Positions 12,282-23,960 of a stretch of DNA of 64,000 bases are shown here, one piece after another. Under the pieces are notes generated by a model. That model saw nothing but the letters and a program-made list of their open reading frames with translations. It had not been told where the DNA came from and did no database searches. Origin of the DNA: Gibbula magus (Eukaryota; Mollusca; Gastropoda; Trochida; Trochidae); contig OW388302.1 of assembly GCA_936450465.1 (NCBI GenBank), positions 61,168,328 through 61,232,327 on the forward strand, read 5' to 3'. The position numbers and the translations under genes were made by a program. Every line of letters starts with the position of its first letter. Positions within the stretch are counted from its first letter, which is position 1.

Positions 12282-12906
12282 CTAAAAGAAGAATAAAAGC
12301 ATGTAAATAAAGCAAGTAATGTGAGGTCAATTGGGATTTTTTAAGTGTATTTCATTTATATACTACAGTAAGTGAAACAATGACAAGCATCAAAAACCAT
12401 GTTACCAATGTTTTATATATTTTCAACCACGATATAAAAAATAACATCAAAAGTTATATAGAACGACATAAAAATGAGAAATAAGAAAGTGATATAAAAT
12501 TACCTTCTTGGAGTGTTAGAGGATGGAGACTGCATTGTCGTCTCACTGAAACTCCTGTATCGTCACACAGCGTCCGAGCGATGTCCAGCACGACGTTACA
12601 TTCTTTCCTACAGACAGTTCGAGTTCCTTTGCTGCAGTAACCTGAAATAATGTATATGCAATATAGACGGGATGCACACTAGCATATGCAACAATAGATA
12701 TAAGAACTCGAATATTGGTAAATACAGTTCAACAACAAAAATATTTGAAATACAAAAGACAATAACTTTTATTAAATAAACCAATTTAATGTAATTTTCT
12801 TTGAATTTTAAAAATATACACTTTAAAAAGTAAGGAGTAAAAAAGTAAATTTACCTTTCTTGAAAGAATAGTGTACTTGTCCTTGGACTGTCCATGATGA
12901 AGCCAT
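12178..12906 (-). CDS. Gene C: small five-cysteine protein, three exons (97 aa)
   Basis: Join of 12855-12906, 12504-12641 and 12178-12281 on the minus strand. Both introns are phase 1 with GT-AG ends (AAAG|GTAAAT, TTTCAG|G, GAAG|GTAATT, TTTTAG|G) and the frame stays open from ATG to TAA, 98 codons. The protein starts MASSWTVQGQ and has cysteines at 20, 28, 32, 43 and 54, all in exon 2 (YCSKGTRTVCRKEC, then TLCDD, then RRQCS). There is no signal peptide or membrane helix, so a secreted disulfide-rich role is not obvious; metal binding or a plain helical fold are equally possible. TATA boxes and a CRE lie just upstream. I do not recognise the family. Exon 3 is the least certain part, because its sequence is only mildly constrained and a different terminal exon could be used. 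Confidence 0.5.
12504..12641 (-). CDS. Gene C exon 2 (cysteine-rich)
   Basis: A 138-nt internal exon, phase 1 at both ends, with acceptor ATTATTTCAG and donor GAAG|GTAATT. It carries all five cysteines of the protein and is open in this frame over its full length. Confidence 0.55.
12855..12906 (-). CDS. Gene C exon 1 (start codon)
   Basis: A 52-nt exon with ATG at 12904-12906, encoding 17 residues plus one base and ending at donor AAAG|GTAAAT. The ATG lies about 35 bp downstream of a CCTATAAAG TATA box. Confidence 0.5.
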
Positions 12907-12940
12907 TGTGTGAACTGATTCATTCCACAAACCACTCAGT

Positions 12941-13150
12941 CTTTATAGGCAATGAAATGTATTACTGCTCAATGTTGCTGAATAAAAACGTGCTTAAATC
13001 ATGCATGTGCGTGATTCAAGCACGGCGCTTATGCTGTAGCACGACTCGTACGCTTTATATAAAATGTACGCCTCATGCACCTTGGACAATTTCAGAAATT
13101 CAGTGCTCACAGTGCCGAAGATGACGTCAAGGTCCCTAACATTTGCATAT
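12941..13150 (-). promoter_or_regulatory. Putative gene C promoter: two TATA boxes, CRE, octamer
   Basis: Reading the minus strand toward gene C, there is ATGCAAAT-type octamer text at 13141-13150, a perfect TGACGTCA at 13122-13129, TATATAAAG at 13053-13061 and CCTATAAAG at 12941-12950. Either TATA box could set a start: one near 13025, or one only 10-15 bp before the ATG. The motif order is that of a compact RNA polymerase II promoter. It supports gene C being real but was not tested. Confidence 0.45.
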
Positions 13151-13282
13151 GAAAATGAGGGATGTCAATGTTTTGCATGTTGTGTTCGAGAGAATGTTTC
13201 CCAAATTTGTTGACAAAATATTTGAAATAAATTCATTTAAAGACATTTTCTTGACGACTCAAGCATTTGACTGTGCTCTAAG

Positions 13283-13426
13283 ATAGATAGAGAACTCGCA
13301 GCAGTACATTATCGGGATATAAATGTACGGGTTTGAGAGGGTTAGGCTCGGCTGACGCCTCGCCCAACCCTCTCAAACCCGTACATTTATATCCCGATAA
13401 TGTACTGCTACTCGTCCTCTATCTAT
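13283..13426. repeat. 144-bp near-perfect palindrome
   Basis: The arms read ATAGATAGAG...GTACATTATCGGGATATAAA...GAGAGGGTTAGGC outward to centre, and their complement follows with a few mismatches. The centre is about TCGGCTGAC. The transcript would fold into a hairpin of about 65 bp. One arm motif (GTACATTTATATCCCGATA) also occurs alone at 12046-12064, so it is part of a dispersed family. It is likely a palindromic MITE. Confidence 0.85.
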
Positions 13427-13458
13427 TACTTAGAAGACAACACGCTAACAACTATACA

Positions 13459-13570
13459 ACTGTTAAACTATGCACCACTGTGTTAAACTATGCACCACTG
13501 TGTTACACTATGCACCACTGTGTTACACTATGCACCACTGTGTTACACTATGCACCAATTTGTTACACAT
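13459..13570. repeat. 20-bp minisatellite, about 5 units
   Basis: Head-to-tail copies of ACTATGCACCACTGTGTTAC with minor changes in the first and last unit. Confidence 0.9.
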
Positions 13571-14820
13571 ATAAGTAGAGATAAAAGGTACAAATATTAA
13601 ATAAACATGATAATTAAAAAGTAAAACATGATTACATAGTAATCCTTGATCAACAGGGTGGAATGTTCCGATACTGCGCATTCCTTGGACATTTCATGAG
13701 AACAATTTGTACATAGCCAACCTGTCATGGAGATCAGCCAATGAGACAGCTCCGTCGGGTGTTCACGCTAACCAACGAAACGTCGTCTTACAACCAGCTT
13801 TGGTCAATCGTCAAAGACGATGCTTACTGCATTTGTATGTCGCTATCATTTTAAGCTTTGTGAGTAACAGAGCCAATGATTTCACTTTGTATTTTCAGAA
13901 TCATGGAGGGGAAATACTGACCATTGCATGAGACAGGTGTGGTCCACACGGTATATACAACATCAGTACACACATGCTTCGGATTTGAATAAACCATCGC
14001 GTTATTGCTTTGAGGTGACCCGAGTAGATTTTTACAATTGCATTTGGGAAACATTCTAATTTCCATGTTTTTTTCTTCCATTATCGTGTCATATTTCCCA
14101 TATAAATATAGTCATTTAGATAACTACGCTTTGAATGGACCGCCAAGGACAGTATACTATATTTATCTACAACTTCTATACAGAACAAAATACCAAGGTT
14201 TGACATTTAATTTACGAAAAATTTGTTTTCTATTTTTTTCGATCTTCACCGTCCACACAATTATTATCAATATTGGGCCTTTCAGTCCTATTGTGTGGCA
14301 TATCGCTCATGAATTAATTAAAACCGGATGCAAGTCCAGTGTTGCTGCACCAAAAACCAATATAACCACTTAAGGAAAGTTGCTTCGGTTACCAAAAGGA
14401 AATGACTTCAACCAATCGATAACTAGGTTTAGTGTCACGTGATATCGTGCAATGGGAAGGGTCATTTTCCTTTTAAAGCTCAATATATGAGAGAACTGGT
14501 TTTACCGGTAACTTTCCACATGCGCGTGAAACGTGACCACCACATAGTCATAATCGTTTTACCCCGTGCGATATTTGCAGTGAAACAAGGAATTATGAAT
14601 TGATGAAGTGCAAATCACTCAGTAAGGTCACGTGACAATACATCATGATTCTCACTATCAACCAACAATTAACCCGACATTAAGTGTTTGAAATAGTTGG
14701 TTCTACAAACTAGTTAGCTTAGCTGTCTAAACGCGCACTTTTAAATTTTAATTCTCATTTGAGGAAACTGTCAAAACAGATATAAACAAATTTAATATAT
14801 TTTAACGAGTTATACATGAT
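13571..14820. other. Intergenic, no gene assembled; GTCACGTGA sites
   Basis: No exon was recognised. GTCACGTGAT at 14434-14443, next to an ACCAATCG, and a perfect GTCACGTGAC at 14627-14636 are candidate bHLH sites. Confidence 0.3.
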
Positions 14821-16370
14821 AATGAGGAGTGCTAAAGTGTTATACACATGACATTGAAGTGTTATACACATGACAGTAAAGCGTTATACACATGAAATTG
14901 AAGTGTTATACACATGACAGTAAAGTGGTATACACATGACAATAAACAACTTCCAAACGCAAGACATAACTCTCTTGCCAGTCTGCATTACTGGCTGATT
15001 TAACCCTTGCGGTAAAACCCGCGCTTTCTTGTGTCGAGGCAGTGAATTGCTGCACTGGAAATGCATAGCGGGCCTGGATTTCTAAACACAGATTTCTTAA
15101 GGAAATACTGCAAGGCCTAAATCAGCCAGTAATGGAGACTGGCAAGAGTTATGCCTTGCATTGGGAAGTTGGACAATAAAGCGTTATACACATGTCAGTA
15201 AAGCGTTATACACATGACATTGAAGTGTTATACACATGACAGTAAAGCGTTATACACACGACAGTAAAGTGTTATACACACGACAGTAAAGTGTTATACA
15301 CATGACAATAAAGTGTTATACACATGACATTAAAGTGTTATACGCATGCCAGTAAAGCGTTATACACATGCCAGTAGAGCGTTATACACATGACAGTAAA
15401 GCGTTATACACATGACGGTAAATTGTTATACACACGACAGTAAAGTGTTATACACACGACAGTAAAGTGGTATACACATGACAATAAAGTGTTATACACA
15501 TGACAGTAAAGTGTTATGCACATGACAGTAAAGCGTTATACACATGACAGTAAAGCGTTATACACATGACAGTGAAGTGTTATACACATGACAGTAAAGC
15601 GTTATACACATGACAGTAAAGTGTTATACACATGACAGTAAAGCGGTTTACACATGACAGTAAAGTGGTATACACATGACAGTAAAGTGTTATACACATG
15701 ACAGTAAAGTGGTATACACATGACAGTAAAGTTTTATACACATGACAGTAAAGTGGTATACACATGACAGTAAAGTGGTATACACATGACAGTAAAGTGG
15801 TATACACATGACAGTAAAGTGGTATACACATGACAGTAAAGTGGTATACACATGACAGTAAAGTGGTATACACATGACAGTAAAGTGGTATACACATGAC
15901 AGTAAAGTGGTATACACATGACAGTAAAGTGGTATACACATGACAGTAAAGTGGTATACACATGACAGTAAAGTGTTATACACATGACAGTAAAGTGTTA
16001 TACACATGACAGTAAAGTGGTATACACATGACAGTAAAGTGGTATACACATGACAGTAAAGTGGTATACACATGACAGTAAAGTGGTATACACATGACAG
16101 TAAAGTGGTATACACATGACAGTAAAGTGGTATACACATGACAGTAAAGTGGTATACACATGACAGTAAAGTGGTATACACATGACAGTAAAGTTTTATA
16201 CACATGGCAATTAAGTGGTATACACATGACAGAAAAGTTTTATACACATGGCAATTAAGTGTTATACACATGACAGTAAAGTGGTATACACATGACAGTG
16301 AAGTGTTATACACATCACAGTAAAGTGTTATACACATGACAGTAAAGTTTTATACACATGACAGTAAAGA
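14821..16370. repeat. 22-bp satellite array, about 58 units, interrupted by a MITE
   Basis: The unit is ACAGTAAAGTGGTATACACA plus TG. Units from about 15650 to 16200 are almost identical (GTGGTATACAC). The edges carry GCG/GTG/TTT and ACACG variants. The array is split at 14947-15171 by an inserted element. The open frames across the array, on the minus strand, exist only because 22 is not a multiple of three, so all three frames read the same heptad-like protein. It is not a gene. Confidence 0.95.
14947..15171. mobile_element. MULE-like MITE with 9-bp target duplication, inserted in the satellite
   Basis: A 225-bp element with ends CAACTTCCAAACGC and its imperfect complement TTGGGAAGTTG, and TIR similarity over about 60 bp through GCCAGTCTGCATTACTGGCT. 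It is flanked by GACAATAAA on both sides (14938-14946 and 15172-15180), where the interrupted satellite would contain it once. A sister copy at 36311-36525 also has a 9-bp duplication. Long TIRs plus 9-bp duplications are typical of Mutator-type elements. No coding sequence. Confidence 0.85.
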
Positions 16371-16982
16371 GATACAGCCAGATTTCTGTATGATATCAAT
16401 CTACCTGTCGGGACAAATTCGGGTATACACACATACGAACACGCAAGTCAATTGGGAATGTGAGTAATTCCATATATAATTATGGTAATAATGGTTGACA
16501 CCCCCTAAAACTTGCAGGAATGACATGTTATATAAACAACGTAACGTGTCAGTTATGATTATTCTTTTGATGAAACATGCATGTTACTACAGGATGTCTT
16601 ATTGTGAATAGTGTCCTTGAGCATTTCCTATTTGTATTTTAAAATGTCAAAGAAAGAGGAATATCAGAAATATGAAATTTATTCAAAAAAGTTCACTCCT
16701 TGTGTCTTGATATCTTGGCATTGGTATATTGTAACAGTGTTTGAGTGTTCTCATTTTTGGTTCTAATAAATAATGAAAAGTTGCATTTAAAAAAATGAGT
16801 CTCATTCGCACACAATACATATATGGCAAGTATTATATAGTTTACATCATGTGTTTGTGCCATTTTAATTTCGAACATGCCATAATATCGAACAATTTTT
16901 ATTGTCCATGCATTTGATTTGCTAAAATAAATTTTCTGTTTAGGGGTGTCAACCATTTTTACCATGAGTATACTTATATCTC
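16371..16982. other. AT-rich spacer
   Basis: No gene or repeat was recognised between the 22-bp satellite and the 17-kb element. Confidence 0.3.
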
Positions 16983-17537
16983 ATCCTCGGTTACCCAGGG
17001 TTTTATAATTACTCCGTTACTCTCCAATATATCCTCGGTTATCCAGGGTTTTATATATGCTCCGATACTCTCCACTATACCTTGGTTATCCAGGGTTTTA
17101 TATATGCTTCGATACTCTCCACTATATCCTCGGTTATCCAGGGTTTTATATATGCTCCGTTACTCTCCACTATATCCTCGGTTACCAAGGGTTTTATATA
17201 TGCTCCAATACTCTCTACTATATCCTCGGTTACCCAGGGTTTTATATATGCTCCGATATCTCCACTATATCACCCCTGGGAAACTCTATCAGAGAAATAT
17301 GTACTAAAATATAGGGATATAACCGGTGACGAATGGCTAACAAAATGACTGCGCGTGCTTTGCAACGAAGTGATATGAATTGTCATTGGCTCGAAGGTCC
17401 AAGCTGCGTAGCAGTTTGATTGACTCACGCCGGCCAAAGGCGGGTAATTTTAGTACAGATTTCACTGATAGAGTTTCCCAGGGGTGATATAATGGAGAGT
17501 AACGGAGCATATAAAACACCCTGGGTAACCGAGGATG
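16983..17537. mobile_element. Inverted-repeat element with one end amplified as 48-bp tandem units
   Basis: Six tandem 48-bp units (ATCCTCGGTTACCCAGGGTT, TTATATATGCTCCG, ATACTCTCCACTAT) fill 16983-17270. One inverted unit closes the element at about 17490-17537. Inside that, a second inverted pair (CACCCCTGGGAAACTCTATC at about 17270 and its complement ending near 17488) encloses about 130 bp of single-copy core. The open frames of 60-90 residues here come from the period being divisible by three. Confidence 0.8.
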
Positions 17538-17540
17538 CTA

Positions 17541-20369
17541 TATCGATACCAACGTAAACTGATTGGCGCTTGTAACTTACTGTTTTGGGTATAAGAAGTA
17601 TGGATGATGCTAACACAATTTAAAGCAGAATAACATACATATACATGTATATGTATAATTAAGATTAATACGAAATATTATTTTGTCAGATCATATGAAG
17701 CAGCAACACCACATATATTGGAACACGCTTATTTGGGAATATCAAAATAAATAGACGCGTTCCTGTGACCGTCGGATCGACCAGAGTTATAAACTCACGT
17801 GCAGAAGGTACGTCGCCATACAAGATATCTCAATCCACGAGCGATAATCTAACCGAAACAGAGTTGTCTTCAGAAGTCAACTAAACTAGATTTGAAACTT
17901 CAACACATTACCTGTTCATATTTCTGAGAAACACACGTTTGAAGAATCGTCGGTTTAACTGGACGAGATCGAAGAGTCAAAAGAGCTTCTGCATGGGGTT
18001 GTTTCATGACGCCCTACAGTAAAGATGCGTCAACAAATTTACGTCCAAGTAGGTTATTTATGTCGAAAAAATCTTTTATTTAATAACATTTTATGAACAT
18101 TTTATAAGTTTAAATACCAAACATTTTAATAAAAAAAATCATTTGGAAAAAGCGATTTCAGCAACCCAAGTGTATTGGAACAGCCATAAACATAAACTCG
18201 TCATAACCTTATGTACGAAGTTTTCAGCTCTTATTTACTGTATACGCGTCTATAGAATCCATTCATATTTCATAACCAGCTTTTTCTGACAGCTGTACAG
18301 GCAGACACCGTATATCCGGAAACCCGGTCATTCGCACGATAGTATTTTAATAATTCTCTATGCATTTCTTTACAAATGATGATTTGTTTAACCGCACGAC
18401 TTGTTATCCGGTGCGGATAAACTGGGTATGACGGTATATCGTTTTATACTCTCTTAAAAATGTGTGTTTATTTTTTACGTGAGTATATGCAGTGCGCACA
18501 TATTTCGTACAGGATATAGAAGTCATTGGAACATGTAAAAAAAAAATGGGTTTGGATAAAAAATAAAGATGATATTTTTTTTACCGTTTGGCGATTTTGC
18601 ATGAAGCAAGGAATTTGGTCCAATTGTGGCAGTAGGAAGAAATGGCTTGAGTAGCCTATTTCGAGAGAGAATGTTTTAACTGCTAACAGATAAACATTTA
18701 ATGGGTTTCTTTCCGAGCAAAATTATTTATATTTAATTTAAAGATTTATAAAAAAGTATGGATTATTTCACCAATAAGGATTTTCTTAAAAAACAATGCC
18801 AATAACAATAAATGCAAATTCTTTTAAATGTTTTTTTTAAAACTTTTAATCAACTAACTAATCTCTAGAGATCGTAGCCATTGATAAAGAATACGAATTA
18901 ATCATTTGAAGCAACAACACCAGAATTATTGGAGAAAATGATGGATTATTTTTCGAACTCACGTTATCCATTAAGATAGTCACCAAGCGTAAACCGTTTA
19001 AACAGACCGGGTGTCGGAATACCCATAATACATTAGGATGTAGCAAGTTTTCGTGGTCAGAAAATCAATTGCCTCTTGAGTGATATCGATTACATAGCCT
19101 GGGAAAAGAACATTTGTCAATATCGCCTACCCGGCGGGGTGAATAACATGCTGGTGAAATCAACAACGGTGGTCTGTAGCGCGAAATGCACGAGATTGGC
19201 GATGTCCATTTCAGTCGCTCGTGCTCGGCGTGGTTCTGCGTGCATTGAGAGCAATATTGATGAAAAACGTGTTTTTCTTGTTTGGGTTGAAGAGAAATAA
19301 AAATAAGAAATGTTGCATGGTAAAGTACGGTAAAAGTCATTGACACCTGATTGAGTTACAATAACAATAAAATAGCGCTAAACAAAAATTCAAGACGAAT
19401 TGCTATTAAAAAGAATAATAATATAAGATAACATAATTTCACAGAATACAGGAGATGCAAAACAAAAGCTAATGACCATCGTTAACCAAGAATTGTGGAA
19501 TTTAAAACATCGGCTGATATTTTTCAAAACTAAATCAATGAACATCAGGTATTTTTCCCAAAACAACCAAAACAAAACCATGTCATAATAAGACAAACGA
19601 TATATTCAATGGACGAGGTTTTTTTTGTCAAAGAAGAAAATGAATTGAATGAAGAAGAGTAAGAAAAGAAAAGAACACAACAGAAGAAGTGAACAGGAAC
19701 AAACATTAATGAAAAAAATGAATAGAAAAAAATAAGAAAGAAACAGTTATGAAAAAGACACGCCAACAATGTAATGAAACGAAATAATGTTATAGATAAA
19801 CATATTTTCATCATCATTAGCAAACTAGCGAAACAGTTTTTTTGTGAAAGAGATACAATATCGATATACGGAGGAAACAAACATATTTTACAACCAATTT
19901 GATGTTTTATCTCCATAATTAACACACTACCAAAGTATATAACAGTATTCATTGTCATCGTTGAGGTGAGTATGGGTCAACAAACACTCAAGTGATCTAA
20001 TGACCAATTATAATAATCATCAAGTTTTCGAACACCAATATCAATATAATTTACCAAGTAAAATCAACATGTAAGTGTTATATAAGTGTTTGCTTTGTTT
20101 CGGCTTTTATTGCTGGCGAGTTTGAAGTACCGGTATCGAATCGCTGAGTAATATTAGACCGGGACGGTCAACAATAACTGGATACCGCTCGTTAGTTATA
20201 GATACAGGTCAGGGCGATCGCGTTGCCTAGCAACAAGATTTATTACGTAGTAATGTTTGCTAGAGTTTGTCATAAATTCTGTCTCACTGAAAGCCCATGC
20301 TTTGCGATAATTGACGTTCACGAAATGATTTGTATATGATGCTCTACAAAGTGTATGAGAGAGAGAAGG
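17541..20369. other. Intergenic, no gene assembled
   Basis: No exon chain was found. An RFX-type X-box lies at 20222-20234. The patch 19070-19320 is more GC-rich and open on both strands but without splice support. Confidence 0.3.
20222..20234. promoter_or_regulatory. Perfect X-box (RFX-type) palindrome
   Basis: GTTGCCTAGCAAC fits the RFX consensus GTNRCC-N-RGYAAC exactly. Such sites mark promoters of many ciliary genes in animals. No adjacent coding exon was recognised, so it may be orphan or lie before an undetected gene. Confidence 0.4.
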
Positions 20370-20695
<326 letters not shown>

Positions 20696-20745
20696 TTGAG
20701 GAGGGACAGGGAGACAGCCAGAGACAGAGGAGGTGAATGTGAAGG

Positions 20746-20749
<4 letters not shown>

Positions 20750-20791
<42 letters not shown>
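20750..20791. repeat. Run of 42 consecutive G
   Basis: An uninterrupted G homopolymer directly follows the GA tract. It could form a quadruplex, and its exact length is likely unreliable in assembly. Confidence 0.9.
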
Positions 20792-20792
<1 letters not shown>

Positions 20793-21764
20793 TGGGGGTA
20801 GCCAGATTAATTGGGGGGAGGGGTGTGAGAGAAAAAGAGTAGTGAGTGGCAGGGATATCATTTCTAAGCAGTAATGATACTTTGCTTTCATCTAACTTTG
20901 ACAAACATTGTTGTACAACAACATTATATTTTATGCATTTTTCAGGAAAACAAGAGCAAGTGTTATACACATATATGTACGTTTTACCATATAAAGTAAA
21001 TACCAATCTCAGAACTATTACATTTACCATACTGTGACCAGCAGATACCAGGTCACCTTTTCTTTGTGGTGTATGATATGACATTAGTGATCTTCTCCAT
21101 AACTCCTCATTATCAGCATTGTCCTAATGTGACACTGTATTCATAATTAAACAGGATGTTCAATAGCGCCATTAAGGGACAAAGAGCTGATATTTGATAG
21201 TCCAGTCCTTTCTGTAAGAGAAGACATACGGCTCTTCATTATTCATCGTGCCAGCAAGCACTACCAGCAGAGTGGATTACATTTCATGGCTTATCTTTCT
21301 TTGAAATTGATCTCTTCACTGGTCGTTTTAAACATTTCGTCTTTTGTGAAATCTCAGATTTTGGAAGTTGAATTGTAAGTAGGAGTTTGTGAATGCACTC
21401 TGCGAAAAGAGCTGTTCAAGCTTACTAATTATTCAAAGATATGCAGGTCGAGAAAAATTAACTCTCTTTCACAAATATAAACATTTAACTGCGCTGTAGA
21501 CCAACATGAGAATTGGTTCAACGTTGGGTCAATCGATGAATGTAACCCTCCTCCGTCAGTAGTCCTTAGTAAAACACAAACTCTACTAGTGTAAACAGAT
21601 TCCCCCTTATTTTAATTCTACACTGCACTAATTATGTATTCTATGTATTCTTTGTAGTTTGTTACATCTTGTTCATTTGTGTATGTAGAGTTAAACGGTT
21701 AAGTAAGGGAAACAATGAACATCATATGAAGAGCTATTTCTACTACTGCTGCTTGCTGTTGCTC
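20792..21764. other. Intergenic, nothing recognised
   Basis: No exon or repeat was identified. Confidence 0.3.
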
Positions 21765-21766
21765 CA

Positions 21767-21819
<53 letters not shown>

Positions 21820-21852
21820 CACTACTACTACTATTTTACTACTACTGCTTCT
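21762..21852. repeat. (CTA)n microsatellite
   Basis: About 25 CTA triplets with occasional CCA or TTT. It borders the 3' side of the LINE fragment, which reads on the minus strand. Confidence 0.95.
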
Positions 21853-22129
21853 ACTAATACTATTAATATTGTTTTTTAAAAATGTTTTATTTGTTCCCAT
21901 AGGTTACAAGGTATATGTACATTGAACAGTGCAATACAAGATAAGGTAAGGAAGTATATAAACTGCTGAAGGATATATATCATATAATATAATCATTGTC
22001 AGTTGCTGAATAGTAGGATGAGGGATTGCTGTTTATTTTGGAATTTTTCAATTTCATTTTTTCTTTTTGAAATGAATCTTTCTACCAGAAATATCTCTTT
22101 TAATACTTTTTTATAATTACTGAATTTTG

Positions 22130-23158
22130 GAATTCTATTTTTTTATGTTACATAGATGTATATATTTCTTGGCTGAAATAATGCTTTGATCCATCAATAT
22201 ATGTCTATGTAATGGGACAAACCAAATCAGGTATTTGGTAAAGGTAATATTTTGTGGAAGGTTACTATTAATCCAAAGTTCAAGTTCATTCCAGAATTGT
22301 TTGGTTTCACAACATTCCCAGTAAATATGACAGATGTTCTCAGAAAACCCAAAGTAAAAAGTACATAATTCATTGTCAACGACATTCATTCTTAACAATT
22401 CTTTTTTAGTATAAACAATTCTTTGCAATTTTTTTTATTCAAAATCAAGCATCTTGCAAGTTATCTCTATAAAAGTTAAAAATGGTTTGCCAATCGAATT
22501 CACAATCCTTAAAACTCATTTCCCATTTATTACCAATATCAAGTTTGTCATTTCTAGAAACCAGCTTGTCATAAAATAACCTTGAACCCTTTGCTGGCTT
22601 CACTATATTTTGTTGGTAATAGCCTTGTTCCAAAAATCAGGTAAAATGTGTAGTAGATAAATGTAATCTAGAATTGTCCCTCTCATTCCATATCTTGATT
22701 GTATTAGCTCAAAAGTCATAAATCCATGTTCGTCACATAAGTCTTTTATGGTCAATAACCCCTTATCAGCCCATTGGTTAATAACATAACATGGATTCCT
22801 GTAATTATGATTTAGCCATAAAGGCTCTGCAAGAATGTGATCAATATTGTCTGATTCAAAATTAAAATGTTTACAATAATTATTCCAAGCATTTAAATCA
22901 TCTTTCCAAAAAGGGTTTTTAATGATTTATTTCTTTTCTATGTCTGCTCCATATTTGAAAATATTATTAAATGGTATGTTACAGGGATTATTGTCAAGTG
23001 GTTTTATACAGTAAAATCGAAGAGTGGAAAGTTTAGGTGCTTCTATAAATGCCTTAATATCAACCATATCCAACCCTCCTTCAGTCTTTAATCTTTTCAT
23101 TGTGGTTCTCTTTATCTTACCAGTTTTATCATTCCAAATGAATTTGAAAACATTTGCT
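22130..23158 (-). pseudogene. Decayed non-LTR retrotransposon (L1/Tx1-like), C-terminal region only
   Basis: Minus-strand frames, broken by stops and shifts, read like the region after the reverse transcriptase of L1-type elements. Near 23130 there is FIWNDKTGKIKR, then GGLDMVDIKAFIEAPKLS (typical GGL.M.D....ALK). Further on come a PLWLN.NYRNPCYV stretch near 22800, a SRLFYDKL segment near 22560, and finally a CTFYFGFSENICHIYWECC zinc-knuckle-like block with W.EL near 22300. The endonuclease and RT catalytic blocks are absent. The ends are uncertain. It is non-functional. Confidence 0.8.
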
Positions 23159-23261
23159 CAAGGGAGTTACGACTGCTATTACTGCGGCTACTAATAATAG
23201 TACTACTTCTACTACTGATACAAAGTATTTATACTGCTGCTGCTTCTAATACAACAGATGT

Positions 23262-23345
<84 letters not shown>

Positions 23346-23498
23346 AACTACTACTACTATTACTACTACTACTACTACTACTACTACTACAACTACTACT
23401 ATTACTACTACTATTACTACTACTACTACCACCACTATTACCACTACTACTACTACCACCACTACTACCACAACTACTACCACTACTGCTGTCGCTGT

Positions 23499-23529
<31 letters not shown>

Positions 23530-23960
23530 GCTACTGCTACTATATTACGACTGCTATTACTGCGGCTACTAATAATACTACTACTTCTACTACTGATACA
23601 AAGTATTTATACTGCTGCTGCTTCTACTACAACAGATGATACTGTTACTCTTACTACTACTACTACTACTATTATTACTACATCTACTACTACTACTACT
23701 ACTTCTACTGCTGCTGCTGCTGTTTCAACAACTTCTATTACTGTTAATACTTCTGCTACATTTAAAACTGCGACTATTGCTAATAGTACAAATACTATAC
23801 TACGTCTACTGCAACTAATACAGCTACTAATAGTGTCGACCACTAATGCTTCTAATGTTGGTGTTATTACTGATTATGTTGCTATTATTGCTACTAAGGA
23901 TGTTGCTACTGTTACTAATGTTACTATCACTGCCACTGATGCTATTCTGATGTCAATTCC
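23159..23960. repeat. (CTA)n compound microsatellite with an internal duplicated segment
   Basis: ACT/CTA triplets are interrupted by a complex stretch of about 95 bp (from GACTGCTATTACTGCGGCTA to ACAACAGATG) that occurs twice, at 23169-23262 and about 23549-23640. Duplication of a whole segment of about 380 bp is the simplest origin. Poly-Val, poly-Leu and similar frames are artefacts. Confidence 0.9.

Noticed and set aside
15580..16337. Long minus-strand open frames of repeated Cys-His-Val-Tyr type
   Set aside because: They are products of the 22-bp satellite read in all three frames, with no splice sites or independent coding signal.
23229..23572. Poly-Val and poly-Leu open frames
   Set aside because: They are translations of the CTA microsatellite.
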